The position numbers and the translations under genes were made by a program. Shown piece by piece: positions 31,801-39,091 of a stretch of DNA of 64,000 bases. A model generated the notes under the pieces. That model saw nothing but the letters and a program-made list of their open reading frames with translations, was not told the origin of the DNA and ran no database searches. The number at the start of each line of letters is the position of its first letter. Position 1 is the stretch's first letter. The DNA comes from Nannochloropsis salina CCMP1776 (lineage: Eukaryota > Sar > Eustigmatophyceae > Eustigmatales > Monodopsidaceae), in assembly GCA_004565275.1 (NCBI GenBank), contig SDOX01000011.1, forward strand, positions 457,881-521,880, read 5' to 3'.

Positions 31801-33967
31801 TCGCGAAGAGGTCCCGGGTGACGCGCACACCTTTTTGGGAGCGGGTGCTAGGGTGCTGCAAGACTTCCCAGAGAAGTCGGAGCAGGCTATCAATCCCCTC
31901 CGGCCCATGAAGTGCCAGCAAATCTTGGACTTTCAAGTCCAACGCGAGCTTCTCGACGAATGCCAATGCCTCCAGCACAGCGTTTTGCGCACAAATCGAC
32001 TTCTGAATTGTATCAAACAAACGGATGGTCAAAGGAGGAGTGAGTGAAAGAGGAATCAGCGCCGCAAGGGCGGCGTGGATCTCCTCCACCAGTTCGGCCT
32101 CCGGCTGCCCGATACTGGCCCGCCAAATTCGCTCGAGATGCTCGTCAGTCAAACCCTTCATGTTTGCCATCAGCTTCAGTAAACCTCCGGCCCTAATCAC
32201 CACCTCTCTGTGCATGGACGGACCGAACACGTCCTCCAGAACGCGGTTTTCGATGGCCCACTGCAGGACCCTGTGCTCCAGGGACGCCTCCTCCTGCCCG
32301 GCATCGCATAAGGGCTCCAGGCGCTCCACGGTAGGGGCAGGGGCCTTTCCCTTGGATGTTCCTGAGCTGCAAACCAGCCAGCCTACCGGGTGGGGCTCAT
32401 CTTGCTCTCTAAAGATAGACCTGTGCTGGTAATAGTCGACGTCCTGGTCTGTTCCAGGACAGGCGTTGTCCGCCTCGGAAATAAACCACCATTTCTCCTT
32501 GCACCGCATCAGGCAGCGAAAAAGCGTCAAGACGGTCCCATCGCCTGCCTGGTGCTGATACTCCGGGGCCCCGTTCCGCTCTCGCACGAAATCATAAATG
32601 CCGTTTGCCCTTGCCTCACCAGCCCCCTTAACCCTGTATCTCCGGGCAATGGGACGGGCACTGCTGGCAATACGAATGATGTCGCCCATCTGCTCCCAGG
32701 CCGACAAGCGGAGGGGGAGGGAAGAAGACCTGATATGAGCATGCGCCAATGCCAGCCAAGACTGCATAAGCGCATCCCGGTCCACCTCGTCGTCCGAATC
32801 TTGGAGCCGTTTCCTAAACGTCTCCGCCAAGGCGGACACAGCAAGCGCCGGCTCAAGTTTCAAGTCCTCTTCCGCGAGGGTCGACAAGGGCTCGCGCAAG
32901 CAAAGTGCCACTTCCTCCACCACTCCCTCTGTCAAGCGAGCGAGATTTTTTGCTTGCTCAGGGTTGTTTGGAGCCAATCGCCGCTGCAGTGTGGCCACCA
33001 CTTCCCTGCCCTCAAAAGCGGCTTGCAAGAGGATCCTGAAATTCTCACAACCCAGCCAACCCTGCCTTTTCGCGCGAAGGGTGCGGCAAAGCAGATCGAA
33101 GCCGCCGTTTTCCATAAAATCTCCGATGAGCCTTAAACGGACTTCGTTGGGCGGGCCGGCCCCGCCCCAGTATCCACCTGCACCGGCAGCCTTGTAAAAC
33201 GTGCGCTTGCGGTTAAATATCATAAGCAGAGTGGGCAAGAACTCCTCCTGCTGTCTTTCCAGGGCCAGAATTATGATATTCAATGCCCAACGCAAGGAGT
33301 TGTCCACGCAAGAACGTTGATGGATATCAATGCGGTGGGCGACTTGATCCAAGAGGATCCCCACAATCTGCTCCAGGTGGGCGTGCAAAAACGTTTGTGC
33401 CTCGGTCTCGGAGAAGCGATCGTAGGCAAGATGAAGTGAGTCCACCGCATTATCCCACCCCACGCTAGCAGTTTTGGACAGCGCTTCCGTGACGACGTGG
33501 AAAAGCTCTACTTTGAGCGTCTTGTTCTCTTCTTCCATTTCGTCTCCTTGACTCTTGTCTTCTTCCTCTTCTAGACTGTCTGCCTCTTCTTCCAGACCTT
33601 GCTTGATCCCTTGCTCCTTTTCTTTATCTAGTTCAGAGCCAAGTGGTCGCAAATTGTCAAGGGAGAGCTCAGGAAGGAAGGATTCCGACAGGCGAGGCGC
33701 GGCCTCTCCCGAATCTGGTGGGAGATTTCGAGATAATATCGACGGTTGCGAATCCTGAGGAGAGGACGCGGGCAGCAGCGGCTTTGGCCCGCCGCTGCTT
33801 CTATGAGTACTTCCGCTGCTGTCACTTCTTCGGTTGTTGTTTGTGGTTGTGCTTTCTGTTTCCTCTTCCGCCTCGCCTACAGAGGAGCGGCGCCTCTTGC
33901 TGGGGGCCCGTTGCCTGGTACTGCGGTGCGTGTTCAAAGGGAGCGCAAAGAAAATATGAAAATGCAT
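22874..33967 (-). CDS. Giant ubiquitin-specific protease (USP9X/USP34 class), single 11-kb frame
   Basis: One uninterrupted frame of 3,697 codons. The USP domain lies near residues 2140-2600: Cys box YVGLRNQGCTCYMNSLLQQ (about 2150) and His box HAGIAQGGHYYSFIKDRE (about 2545), with VECEGCNTKKPTVRR as the zinc-ribbon-like element, so it should be an active deubiquitinase. A Tudor-like stretch (ILVDWETEEGTVKMEATVTS) sits inside the domain. Upstream are helical repeats as in USP9X, USP24 and USP34, and a ubiquitin-like fold near 1300-1380 (ISILMHPLETVGVLRRRV). An EF-hand-like loop occurs near 3170 (KGNDNRLTLNGFLDYYRDQ). A similar domain of about 90 residues occurs near 442-532 and again near 3530-3645. 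The N-terminus is uncertain: a stop precedes the ATG, but ...cacccgcag-type acceptor sequence at 33917 suggests a missing upstream exon. Confidence 0.92.
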   Translation of the reverse strand: MHFHIFFALPLNTHRSTRQRAPSKRRRSSVGEAEEETESTTTNNNRRSDSSGSTHRSSGGPKPLLPASSPQDSQPSILSRNLPPDSGEAAPRLSESFLPELSLDNLRPLGSELDKEKEQGIKQGLEEEADSLEEEEDKSQGDEMEEENKTLKVELFHVVTEALSKTASVGWDNAVDSLHLAYDRFSETEAQTFLHAHLEQIVGILLDQVAHRIDIHQRSCVDNSLRWALNIIILALERQQEEFLPTLLMIFNRKRTFYKAAGAGGYWGGAGPPNEVRLRLIGDFMENGGFDLLCRTLRAKRQGWLGCENFRILLQAAFEGREVVATLQRRLAPNNPEQAKNLARLTEGVVEEVALCLREPLSTLAEEDLKLEPALAVSALAETFRKRLQDSDDEVDRDALMQSWLALAHAHIRSSSLPLRLSAWEQMGDIIRIASSARPIARRYRVKGAGEARANGIYDFVRERNGAPEYQHQAGDGTVLTLFRCLMRCKEKWWFISEADNACPGTDQDVDYYQHRSIFREQDEPHPVGWLVCSSGTSKGKAPAPTVERLEPLCDAGQEEASLEHRVLQWAIENRVLEDVFGPSMHREVVIRAGGLLKLMANMKGLTDEHLERIWRASIGQPEAELVEEIHAALAALIPLSLTPPLTIRLFDTIQKSICAQNAVLEALAFVEKLALDLKVQDLLALHGPEGIDSLLRLLWEVLQHPSTRSQKGVRVTRDLFAKSLQVLPGTERQTAFLKQCLWTIQLSATTYGGGVGHKKGSTLALPILNFGADDSRRTSQHQLKNVVNEDEVINALQMAQFLLEVFPATDLAPTLQRLAVENHLPELLFQELKTFKQRAVTGSVASMGSSTSCIGSPQSLSLPASVSTVVLNPSNSPTPALPTALLLDRVKMRLDVIRYVHSHSETVKLSFPQLMALWDVLDSPAEKELFLLFLSEACLPRDAGTSSSKKTAAGTGGNVTAPENCQKGKGLVPLAFSPTVMWTAFRDIVCQRADWTGLGDQAYGCFNAYFTGLRQWDRDAGDSQEYKQGSEEEEEEKKVDEFDDGILLGRSGVDRKKRRHQGQEDDLQHESTLAVALDALWRIALTARTQSVADAATRDLLSVYSDTGTRQTEGDGDGKGTSTGLAASTMPDPGMVTASEATSPTSLPASMPNTCQRRGPGKGGNLVELRLHFLERVFGSLDACRAELSSRNNIEASASVDDIDGRKLSNMPSEPSKQSQDTILRAERCLRLIQGAIGFNGVILGCISDDAVTSSSLTPVGSTLGAQSLAHGVCGQAGRLLVVVEPRRMIPSQTTVRGGLSTSTGGGAQRLEPISILMHPLETVGVLRRRVAVRCQHPVDQVRLVVPGMPKQLNRLEMRFGSLGLAEGADVNAVLFNKSLNHSGHSNPGSSIVPHSMSQPQSHHPLPLQPAGDTSGEISPMAVEGAMSIQTGSKNLEEGASAEHGNVSYSAPTDLTTSQSSVGVKDIYAASTMKASAPPAIGDMIAMNEKYCHILFDLLECCSSHSPSVSACSSLNALGDGKIIGDKSNAALMKKIWELLLILPTQKHALQMVRQAAMQPAPSSVAVSSKPCISAEASSSPSWSSLISTKAWHRSVYNMQVIDAFLQPSEDALHEGDSVPPEEFHAAFLKTGGFTHVLDVLMRTSVGGNTFSDCEGNNGRHVVSKRDESPVSVVQWMATAVSLRIVKFFLFGQQQLRVRKGELVDGSSATTIRGTVSVPARSASEGPPSETSSSATMEMQAAEALPGKMLGPDELLGGGKRMHQLLNRLVQVAAQAHEAAVGGAEHGMGEETCNVSTDALATIELLLRRPGVPANSSGSNTRSESGATTCADGSANQTGQIPTTNPIAAFSCNAITNDLVSALVTHNTAPFLFIGLLLRNPHRKVRQQTRDLILGPDAPLLRRSVFTWCLSALEMLEVESVTCLEFFDVLQELSSVRKPPLAARPNSAGNSAPVPMVVTSELSGVSEEMSTVIAPTPPTGGGDDLVQALAQLVTRRLVHYPRISGSRIASVSNELKSEEGGQSAPVLLGLLRLLNCLVEQDHDGSLLAGTVLGDLIGKAFADFLFAVPSLRENNAHGRPICAAGEAKCRQLVFSSLLTRAKQCSLQMKSILGQVMSLTEAAASGLRDRWQYEYLHETKSYPGQYVGLRNQGCTCYMNSLLQQLFMVPRLRDAILAARVKRRRMVSGEMFRDEELIGRQILVDWETEEGTVKMEATVTSFDGSTGKHTIKYDGAGGANGNEKINASVRLKLREGRAGKETGHFQVIPPPLHSSLSAVREIEQAQRVLEQMQRTFCYLSGSEKRYFDPRFLVEACRCLNLNYSVYQQNDASEFCDKLLDQLEASLKGTPQLVDLEEGCFGGKLAYQKLPQGCEHRAEREEPFIKIELIIKGKESIEESLATFVEGELMDGENKVECEGCNTKKPTVRRICLGRLPNLLILHLKRFDLDFTTFETVKLNNRCAFPTRLNMKPYTREGLEEASQTEALQKLQVRENGEDMDVGLQEREERTEGMTVPASLVNDVPMVVEDEEFDYELKGVVIHAGIAQGGHYYSFIKDREREDTWHKFDDEDVSSFDPSLIETQCFGGTFSKPTTWNGVTNYVEQERVHNALMLFYEKVRPRGGTSSLASAQTDGHRGREQSCAPMEAVEDVEKQVAGEVSRGTGSADESAMTVDTEGSKVTGHEEDDFEYGLDGRAAFEEEVWHANVAFIYHRYIFDPQFHSFLSSLLTMVFCPSSPSLLTPTSSGASMEMGEAECVWNPLAPEMSSVRQEVFGMGLAFLLDVMLHSRDRLGVQSWMNLLRHAMQVDPDMASWLLEALALTPPPVPLPSWEEAGRSEEQLAEEQSVSSPRSSWLRTYFLECSDCTARACVLQLIVSAIARLAREDVEVRALQAASLTESRNHSRIARFMEMAGQLLHDANKHWLHVDELFSLFRDAARASEPVRLYLVRADFAFYLAMFVLGSAATPSLKSQFPYASSSHPAAPATSAGATTGPTRACPSSLSEEGAASPLLPLSPVEGIAPVQQVNPPHAVTDYLYLMEAIATLVGFPQAPKAALLEEWEGEREGGKEEGEGGRDGGVASYYPTQARLTQAAREALTTIFQENSRAGGMSMQDLSRYLEKCASLGGGGGGIGGGRHGGGVGAEMSSFPLQQQVSHATLKSILAKYEKGNDNRLTLNGFLDYYRDQAQWLAKQVWHDLQASGFGNDLRRHGGRGRGRDEEVEKKRAVEEMKGEEGRGQPGRGTSQSAGTGKEEKLQLPAMSRLALGMLAFYAPMYEVFPTETTGILQRVVREDMALSRCLINQMLAEFHRLFQPLAAPLSSPSTLQQQRHEHHQAFAPSGLSSNPISLQTLACCLCALYNVKDSLEMERLKEILWGEGLGLLSSLLDKFGGGEQRATRRQLLAGQSFFKQAVDPLLREMLKLCDSLHSRMSMAPGKEQSFALLQSLVAEGEEESDEGGRDAGNGAYSRRESVGEGGGARRRNGGRKEGRMLSASEGEEEEDDDEEDEEEEEEEEEEGLDDNSSVSLPPPTCRLEGAGIEDVNGSYMLMPQKVNGAYSYTKKTDKILSDGTSKVYTLYRCEIDAGEVRWYVSIVPPGGSPGTQKDIDFYYATCPGGRDEGRDGYYGQHGRGKEERRRRPRLDPLPVRVGWRAMKDAYLAAPTLSFEGQEEDEEDGLDDASFEGAEEDADGDDEAVAGEEG

Positions 33968-34594
33968 TCAATTGTACATGATTAATAACGGGGTGCAATG
34001 CATGGTCACAAGCATCGATGAAGGCGCGCTCCATTTCATTTACCTCTCGTCGTCTGGTGGTGGGTTCTCAATTTTTCCCTTTCAGCCACGAGGCACATCC
34101 AGGCTTCCTGCTCCCACTTCCTAGGCCTGTTTTACGAAAAGATCATTTGCGTAAGAAAGTGTCTCGTTGGTTTTCATGCTCTCTTCGTGCATAGAAAGGC
34201 ATCATTGTGTTGCTGAAACGCGCTTCTTGTGATACGAGGAAGAAAGAGCGAAGAGAGGAAAAGAAAAGTTGCCCCCGGGTGGTCCTGGAGTTCCATAAGG
34301 ACTAATTATGCGGACGCACACGCATCCGCTCCTCCACAATTTTTGTCGTCATTTTTTTACAGTGCACGCGACACGCAAAACAACGTCGGTGTCAGCACAA
34401 TGACCTCGTGTATTTTTCGATTAGGCACCAAGAGACGACTCGCGCAAGACGTCAGGAAGCTCCGAAGGGAGACTCGGTCGACCTCTCGGTGGGCTGATTA
34501 TTTGGCAAAGAAAAAAATGTATCCCGCCAATTGATACCGACCACATAAATCATAGTTTTTCTGTAAACTTTGACAATAACATAGGCTGAGAGGA
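33968..34594. other. Divergent promoter region between the giant protease and NDUFAF3
   Basis: The two flanking genes point away from each other. A 44-codon frame from an ATG at 34400 to a stop at 34534 (MTSCIFRLGTKRRLAQDVRK...) ends 60 bases before the NDUFAF3 start and could be an upstream ORF. A possible 5' exon of the protease may also lie here on the minus strand, near a GAG/GTAAAT donor at about 34045. Confidence 0.4.
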
Positions 34595-35212
34595 ATGATA
34601 CGGCGTGCTTTGCGGCGGACCACCTTTGTCCGACTGTCTTCAGAGGCCGCCACCTCAACATGTCCTGAACGGAATTACCCCCCTGTTGACCTCTTCCATC
34701 CGCCTTACGCGCCTGCTCCATGGGACCAGAAGCATCAGCAGAATCATCGCAGGCAACAAAGCCGTGCATTTTCAGACCTAGGAAAAGGCGTGGACGTGCT
34801 GGCAGTGGGGAACGAGGAGGAAGCGGGGAGGGAGAGGACTTTTTTACTCGGCTACGATGGTCAGGGGTTCGAGGTACGGGATGTCAATTATAGGGGATCC
34901 ATCCTCGCATTGCCCACAGCATGTTTTCTGTGGAAGCCGAAAAAGATTGAAGAAATTACCCCCGAGTCGTTGGCGCCACTCTTGATTGTGAAGCCAGCAA
35001 TCGAAATCCTCATAATTGGCACTGGGGAGGAGGTTGTCGGTCGCGCGTTGGCTCTCACGACTTTGAAATTTCTAGCCGCAAACGGTGTGGCTGTTGAGCA
35101 CATGGATACGACTTCGGCATGTTCGACCTTCAACATACTCAATCAGGAAGATCGGCGTGTTGCGGCTGCTTTGCTGGCCGTAGATGCGGCCGCAGAAGAG
35201 AGTGAATCCTAG
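34595..35212 (+). CDS. NDUFAF3: NDUFAF3-like complex I assembly factor
   Basis: One exon, 205 residues. The N-terminus (MIRRALRRTTFVRLSSEAAT) is rich in Arg, Ser and Thr without acids, a mitochondrial targeting peptide. Residues about 70-195 form the Mth938/DUF498 fold: GYDGQGFEVRDVNYRGSILA, then LWKPKKIEEITPESLAPLL, EILIIGTGEE, and the family signature VEHMDTTSACSTFNILNQED followed by RRVAAALL. In animals NDUFAF3 works with NDUFAF4 on the early membrane arm of respiratory complex I in the mitochondrial matrix. The match covers the entire domain, including the TG.G and D(T)xxA.xTxN residues, so the assignment is firm. It is divergent from the giant protease gene. Confidence 0.9.
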   Translation: MIRRALRRTTFVRLSSEAATSTCPERNYPPVDLFHPPYAPAPWDQKHQQNHRRQQSRAFSDLGKGVDVLAVGNEEEAGRERTFLLGYDGQGFEVRDVNYRGSILALPTACFLWKPKKIEEITPESLAPLLIVKPAIEILIIGTGEEVVGRALALTTLKFLAANGVAVEHMDTTSACSTFNILNQEDRRVAAALLAVDAAAEESES

Positions 35213-35859
35213 CACACGCACCTTCTGGGAGCAGACATTCCATGCGGCCATTACTCCTCCGTCAGTATCAATTTACGTGGCAGTTGTGTCACAAACAAGA
35301 TGAAATTGAAATCAACACCGACGTGTTGTGACAAGCATGATAAGCAAGCGGTCCGCGTCCGTTCGACAGCAATTGTAATAGTTGCACGGCATGTAAATTA
35401 TTCGATTATGGACTTGGCGGAGAAGATGAGAAGCTGTGAACTTGCAAAGGCTCCAGCATAGTACAAACAAGATTTGTTCATTTATTTTTAAGATAAACTC
35501 CACTTATTACGGCGCGTGAGGATCCTGGCGCCACGATCAGTAATCTTGGATATTCACTTTTCAGGCGAGTACTTAGTTGAGCACTATGTGCTGTTTGTCA
35601 TCGATCTTCTTAGTGTACCTTTGCTTTCCATGTGAAAATTGATACTTTTTGAAGCCGGCCCGCTCCGTTTCCTGAACACATAACTTTTTGCCTCGTCCAC
35701 ATGTCCTTTCACGTATCCTCTCATTGCCGGTCTCCAGACACATGGTGATACGCACAGAATATAACACATAAATGCACAGCTGCTCCCTTTATACCTACCC
35801 CTATACTCAATGTCAGCCTAGACTTTTCTCGCGAAATGCTGGTCCCGTTGCTCCGGACA
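35213..35859. other. Intergenic region between convergent genes
   Basis: Holds the 3' UTR of NDUFAF3 and of the leftward replication-foci-domain gene. Nothing else is supported. Confidence 0.5.
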
Positions 35860-38357
35860 CTACCACAGCCGTTGCCCTTTCCTTCCATCCAATTCTGCTT
35901 TGACTGTGCCCGTCGCGGTGGAGGCGGCTCGGCCGACGTGAATCATGGGACTCAAAGTGCATTTCGACTCTTCCTGTGGCTGTCCGCCCTTACACACAGT
36001 TGCTGGGGTAGTAGGATCTCTCTGGAGTGGAGAAACAGTGCTGTCGTCCGTCGTGATACAGGTGGAACAAGCAGGACTGGTATCCCCGCGTTTAGACGCT
36101 CGCTCGCTACCCGTCTCTTCAACAGCAGCCCGCTTTTCTCCACGCAGAGAATTCGTGTCTTCTACCTCGAATTGCATTTTTTCCCCTCCTTCAGGCGCGA
36201 CTTCTCCGGCGGCTATGTGATTAAGCTTCAGCGCCTGAGCCGCTGCTTTGCGAGCTACTTTTTCAGCGCGCCTCGCTTCTTTTCTTTGCACGTGGCCATT
36301 CTCCCATTCCTGCCGGCGGATAGCCCGATCCTTTCGACGTTGTTCCTGTAATGTCCGGGCGAGCTTCTTTTCCGTAGCCTTCCTTTCCTGAATTTCTGCT
36401 CTTTCCATGCTCAGGCGCTTGAACTTAGCTTCGAGCCACTCCCCTTTCTTCGCGTCTTTCAGCGCCCGAATCTCCTCGCGAACACTTCCCCGGTTCTGAA
36501 TGTACCAAATGTCGCGTAGCACGGGGTCCGTAAAGTTCTTGACAAGCTGTCGCCGGAGAACAGCTACTCTGGGCTTGACATCCTCAGAGCAGGTCAGGCG
36601 CACCCGCTTTAAGAGACGGTACAAGTCAAAAAGCGGGAGAAAGAACGCCTCCCCGCCCTGAGTACCTGAGAGAAGATAATGCAGAGGATGGTATCCTTCT
36701 CTTGAAAGATCTTTCAACAGTCCTTCAAACACTTTCAGTTGCTTCTCCACTACTTCGTTCGTACGTTGCTGCTCGATCGCCAAGGTCAGGCGGTGATTGT
36801 GGCCTGTCATGGTGTTCAAGATCTTGGGCACTTCAGGTGACAGGTGCAGCGACCGGCATCCGGGCAACGTCAAAAGGGCTTCATCCTCCGAATGGCAATT
36901 TTGAGGGGGTTGTGCCTCGGCATGCTGTCCGATGGATGGCGGAGCCACAGTGCTACTTGTCCAAGAGGACCCAACTCCGGCACCCGGTTCAGAACTACCG
37001 CCTTTTCTCCGCTGCCGCCTTTTCTTCCGTTTACCAACTTCTTCACCGAATCCTGATCGCTGCTCACCGAGTCCTAGCGATTCCTTCGTCAGCAATTCCA
37101 AGTTTCCATCGCGGTATCTTCGAATTGTACCTTCGGTCGCCCGTTGTATCCCTGCTCGGAGAGTCGGGTGAGAGCTCTTTACTGTACTTTTGAAGCCGCT
37201 ACACTGGTTACTACCGCTTTGAAATGTATTCAAGATTGATTCAGGGGCGGCACCTGAAAAAGAAGGACGGACATCACCCGGCAAAGGACGCATTTTGCTT
37301 AGTTCTATCATAAACTTGTACTTCTTACTCATTGTCAAATCACGAAGAAGGTCGAATATGACTGACCCGTGGCATTGGATAAAAGACATATCAAACTTAT
37401 GCTCCGTCATCATTCCGATAAGGGTTTCCAAGTCCATCAGCTGATGCTCTTCCGTATCATCCGCTTCGATAACGTCTCGAATGAAGAGGTGAATGGCTAC
37501 AGAGTACTGAACACATTGGATAAAGACTTTCGCATAAGGCGCGAAGTCTTTCGAAGGAGACATCAAGCGATATACGCCATGCCTCGAATGGAGCCATAAG
37601 CCCTGGTACTTTTCTTCCGGATGTGCGTATATGCTCCAAGTCTGTACTGATGCTTCTATTGGTAGTCTCGACGTGCTGACCGAAGCAGACGACGCGGGAA
37701 CAAGATTGCTGCGTGTGAAGTATATTTTTTAAATATTGTGTTAAAATATTGTGTTACAAGCGCCTTTGTCAATTTTATAAGCACACTATCGTCGAAATAC
37801 GAAAGCAACACAAACTTACCCGTAAAGTGTCAGCTTTAGTTTGCTGCGCTTTTGCAAATGGTCCAGGCTTTCAAAATGGTTCTGTTTATTTGAAAAAAGC
37901 GGATTCGTGGCGACGCATGAGAGCACCACATCCATCCAAGTATCTACTCGAAATCAAACCGAAAAGATAGCAGATGGAGATGCTCTGAAATCATGAAGCG
38001 TCACAAGCAGACCCTCACACAGCGCATAACAGGAACGTCGCCATGCTTCGCGCAGCTTGTCCATGCTCCTGAGAAATGACTTGGCGTATTGCATTTTAGT
38101 CGTACCTTGACACCTTTCAGACTGTAATCTTGTATATAGCGGTAAGGCTTATCTATGACACCGCTCCTATCTTTAGCCGCTGCTTGCAACCGAGTTTCAG
38201 GATCCTTCTCGTATTCAAAGACTTGCGAGAGCTTCGTATCTTTTGCCAAAGCTTCCTCTCTCATGACGCTGTGCAATGGCAGTGACGATCCACCCCGGCA
38301 CTGTGTATGGTCCGCAAAGAGCAATTCAGCTAGCAGTTGCTTTTGTTTTCCCTCCAG
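35860..38357 (-). CDS. Replication-foci (DNMT1-RFD-like) domain protein, 5' end incomplete
   Basis: Two exons are clear: 38357-38106 and 37641-35860 (donor AAG/GTACGA, acceptor gtacag, phase 0), about 677 residues without the true N-terminus; a second donor (AAAG/GTGTCA) pairs with an acceptor at caatag in phase 1. The first exon starts after an acceptor (caagtag at 38358), so more exons lie upstream. At the join, KPYRYIQDYSLKG is followed by TWSIYAHPEEKYQGLWLHS, then RHGVYRLMSPSKDFAPYAK. This order (I.D....., WSI.., GLWL.....WYRL, PS..Y.P) is that of the DNMT1 replication-foci targeting domain. The rest is a helical region with YIQNRGSVREEIRALKDAKK, a Lys/Arg-rich coiled coil and a polar tail; no methyltransferase motifs are visible. 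A chromatin or replication-linked nuclear role is inferred. Confidence 0.66.
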
Positions 38358-39091
38358 CTACTTGGGAGAGGGGACTAATCTTAAATTATTCCGAGAAAAT
38401 CAATGCTCGCATAACTGAACCAAAATTAAGAGCAGGCAAGGTAATAACTCTTACGTAAAAAAAACATGCTGGGTCACAAGTCACACGAGCTCGAATTGGT
38501 AGTGCCAGTAGCGAGGTAATGATGGAAAAGTAGCGACACGGAGCAAGGAGGCGACCAGACGCAAAAGCCGAGCGACAGCCAAGCGGCCAAGAAATAATTC
38601 GAGCAGCACTAACGACACAAACACCTTGGATCACTCCCCGTGCCTCTTGTCCAATGCACCACACTTAAACATTACAATAGTGGTTTTCTCACGCACCAGA
38701 TGAAAGACGCCGAAGGTGATGTAGGGGGCAGGAGGTGGTTGCGCGGGAAAGAAAACGGGATGGGGAGGATGGCTGATCGTCTGGTCGTCGACGAGAGACC
38801 ACCAGGAGGGAGACAAGCTGGAGGAGTAACAAGAGTCGGAGGCTCCGAGAACAAGCGGGTTGGATTCTTGAACAACCATGTCAAGTCGCCTACCTTTTCG
38901 AGTGATCTTTATAGTAATGCCTCATGTTCCATTTTATTTGACCCACGATCCGAAGTAGCGTTACTTTAATTTTTTTTTGAGTGTGTGCGTGGTGAAGAAA
39001 AATACCTCATGTACAATGGGCCAGAAATCGACATAATTAATTTTATGCACACTGGCACGACTGTACCCTTTTTCTTTAAAATACCGAACAT
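38358..39091. other. Probable 5' region of the replication-foci gene
   Basis: The missing first exons of the gene ending at 35860 should lie here on the minus strand. Frames of 80-90 codons exist (38879-38631, 38664-38386), and a GTAAGA donor occurs near 38455, but none gives a convincing protein. The downstream flank of the propeller gene is at the right end. Confidence 0.35.
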
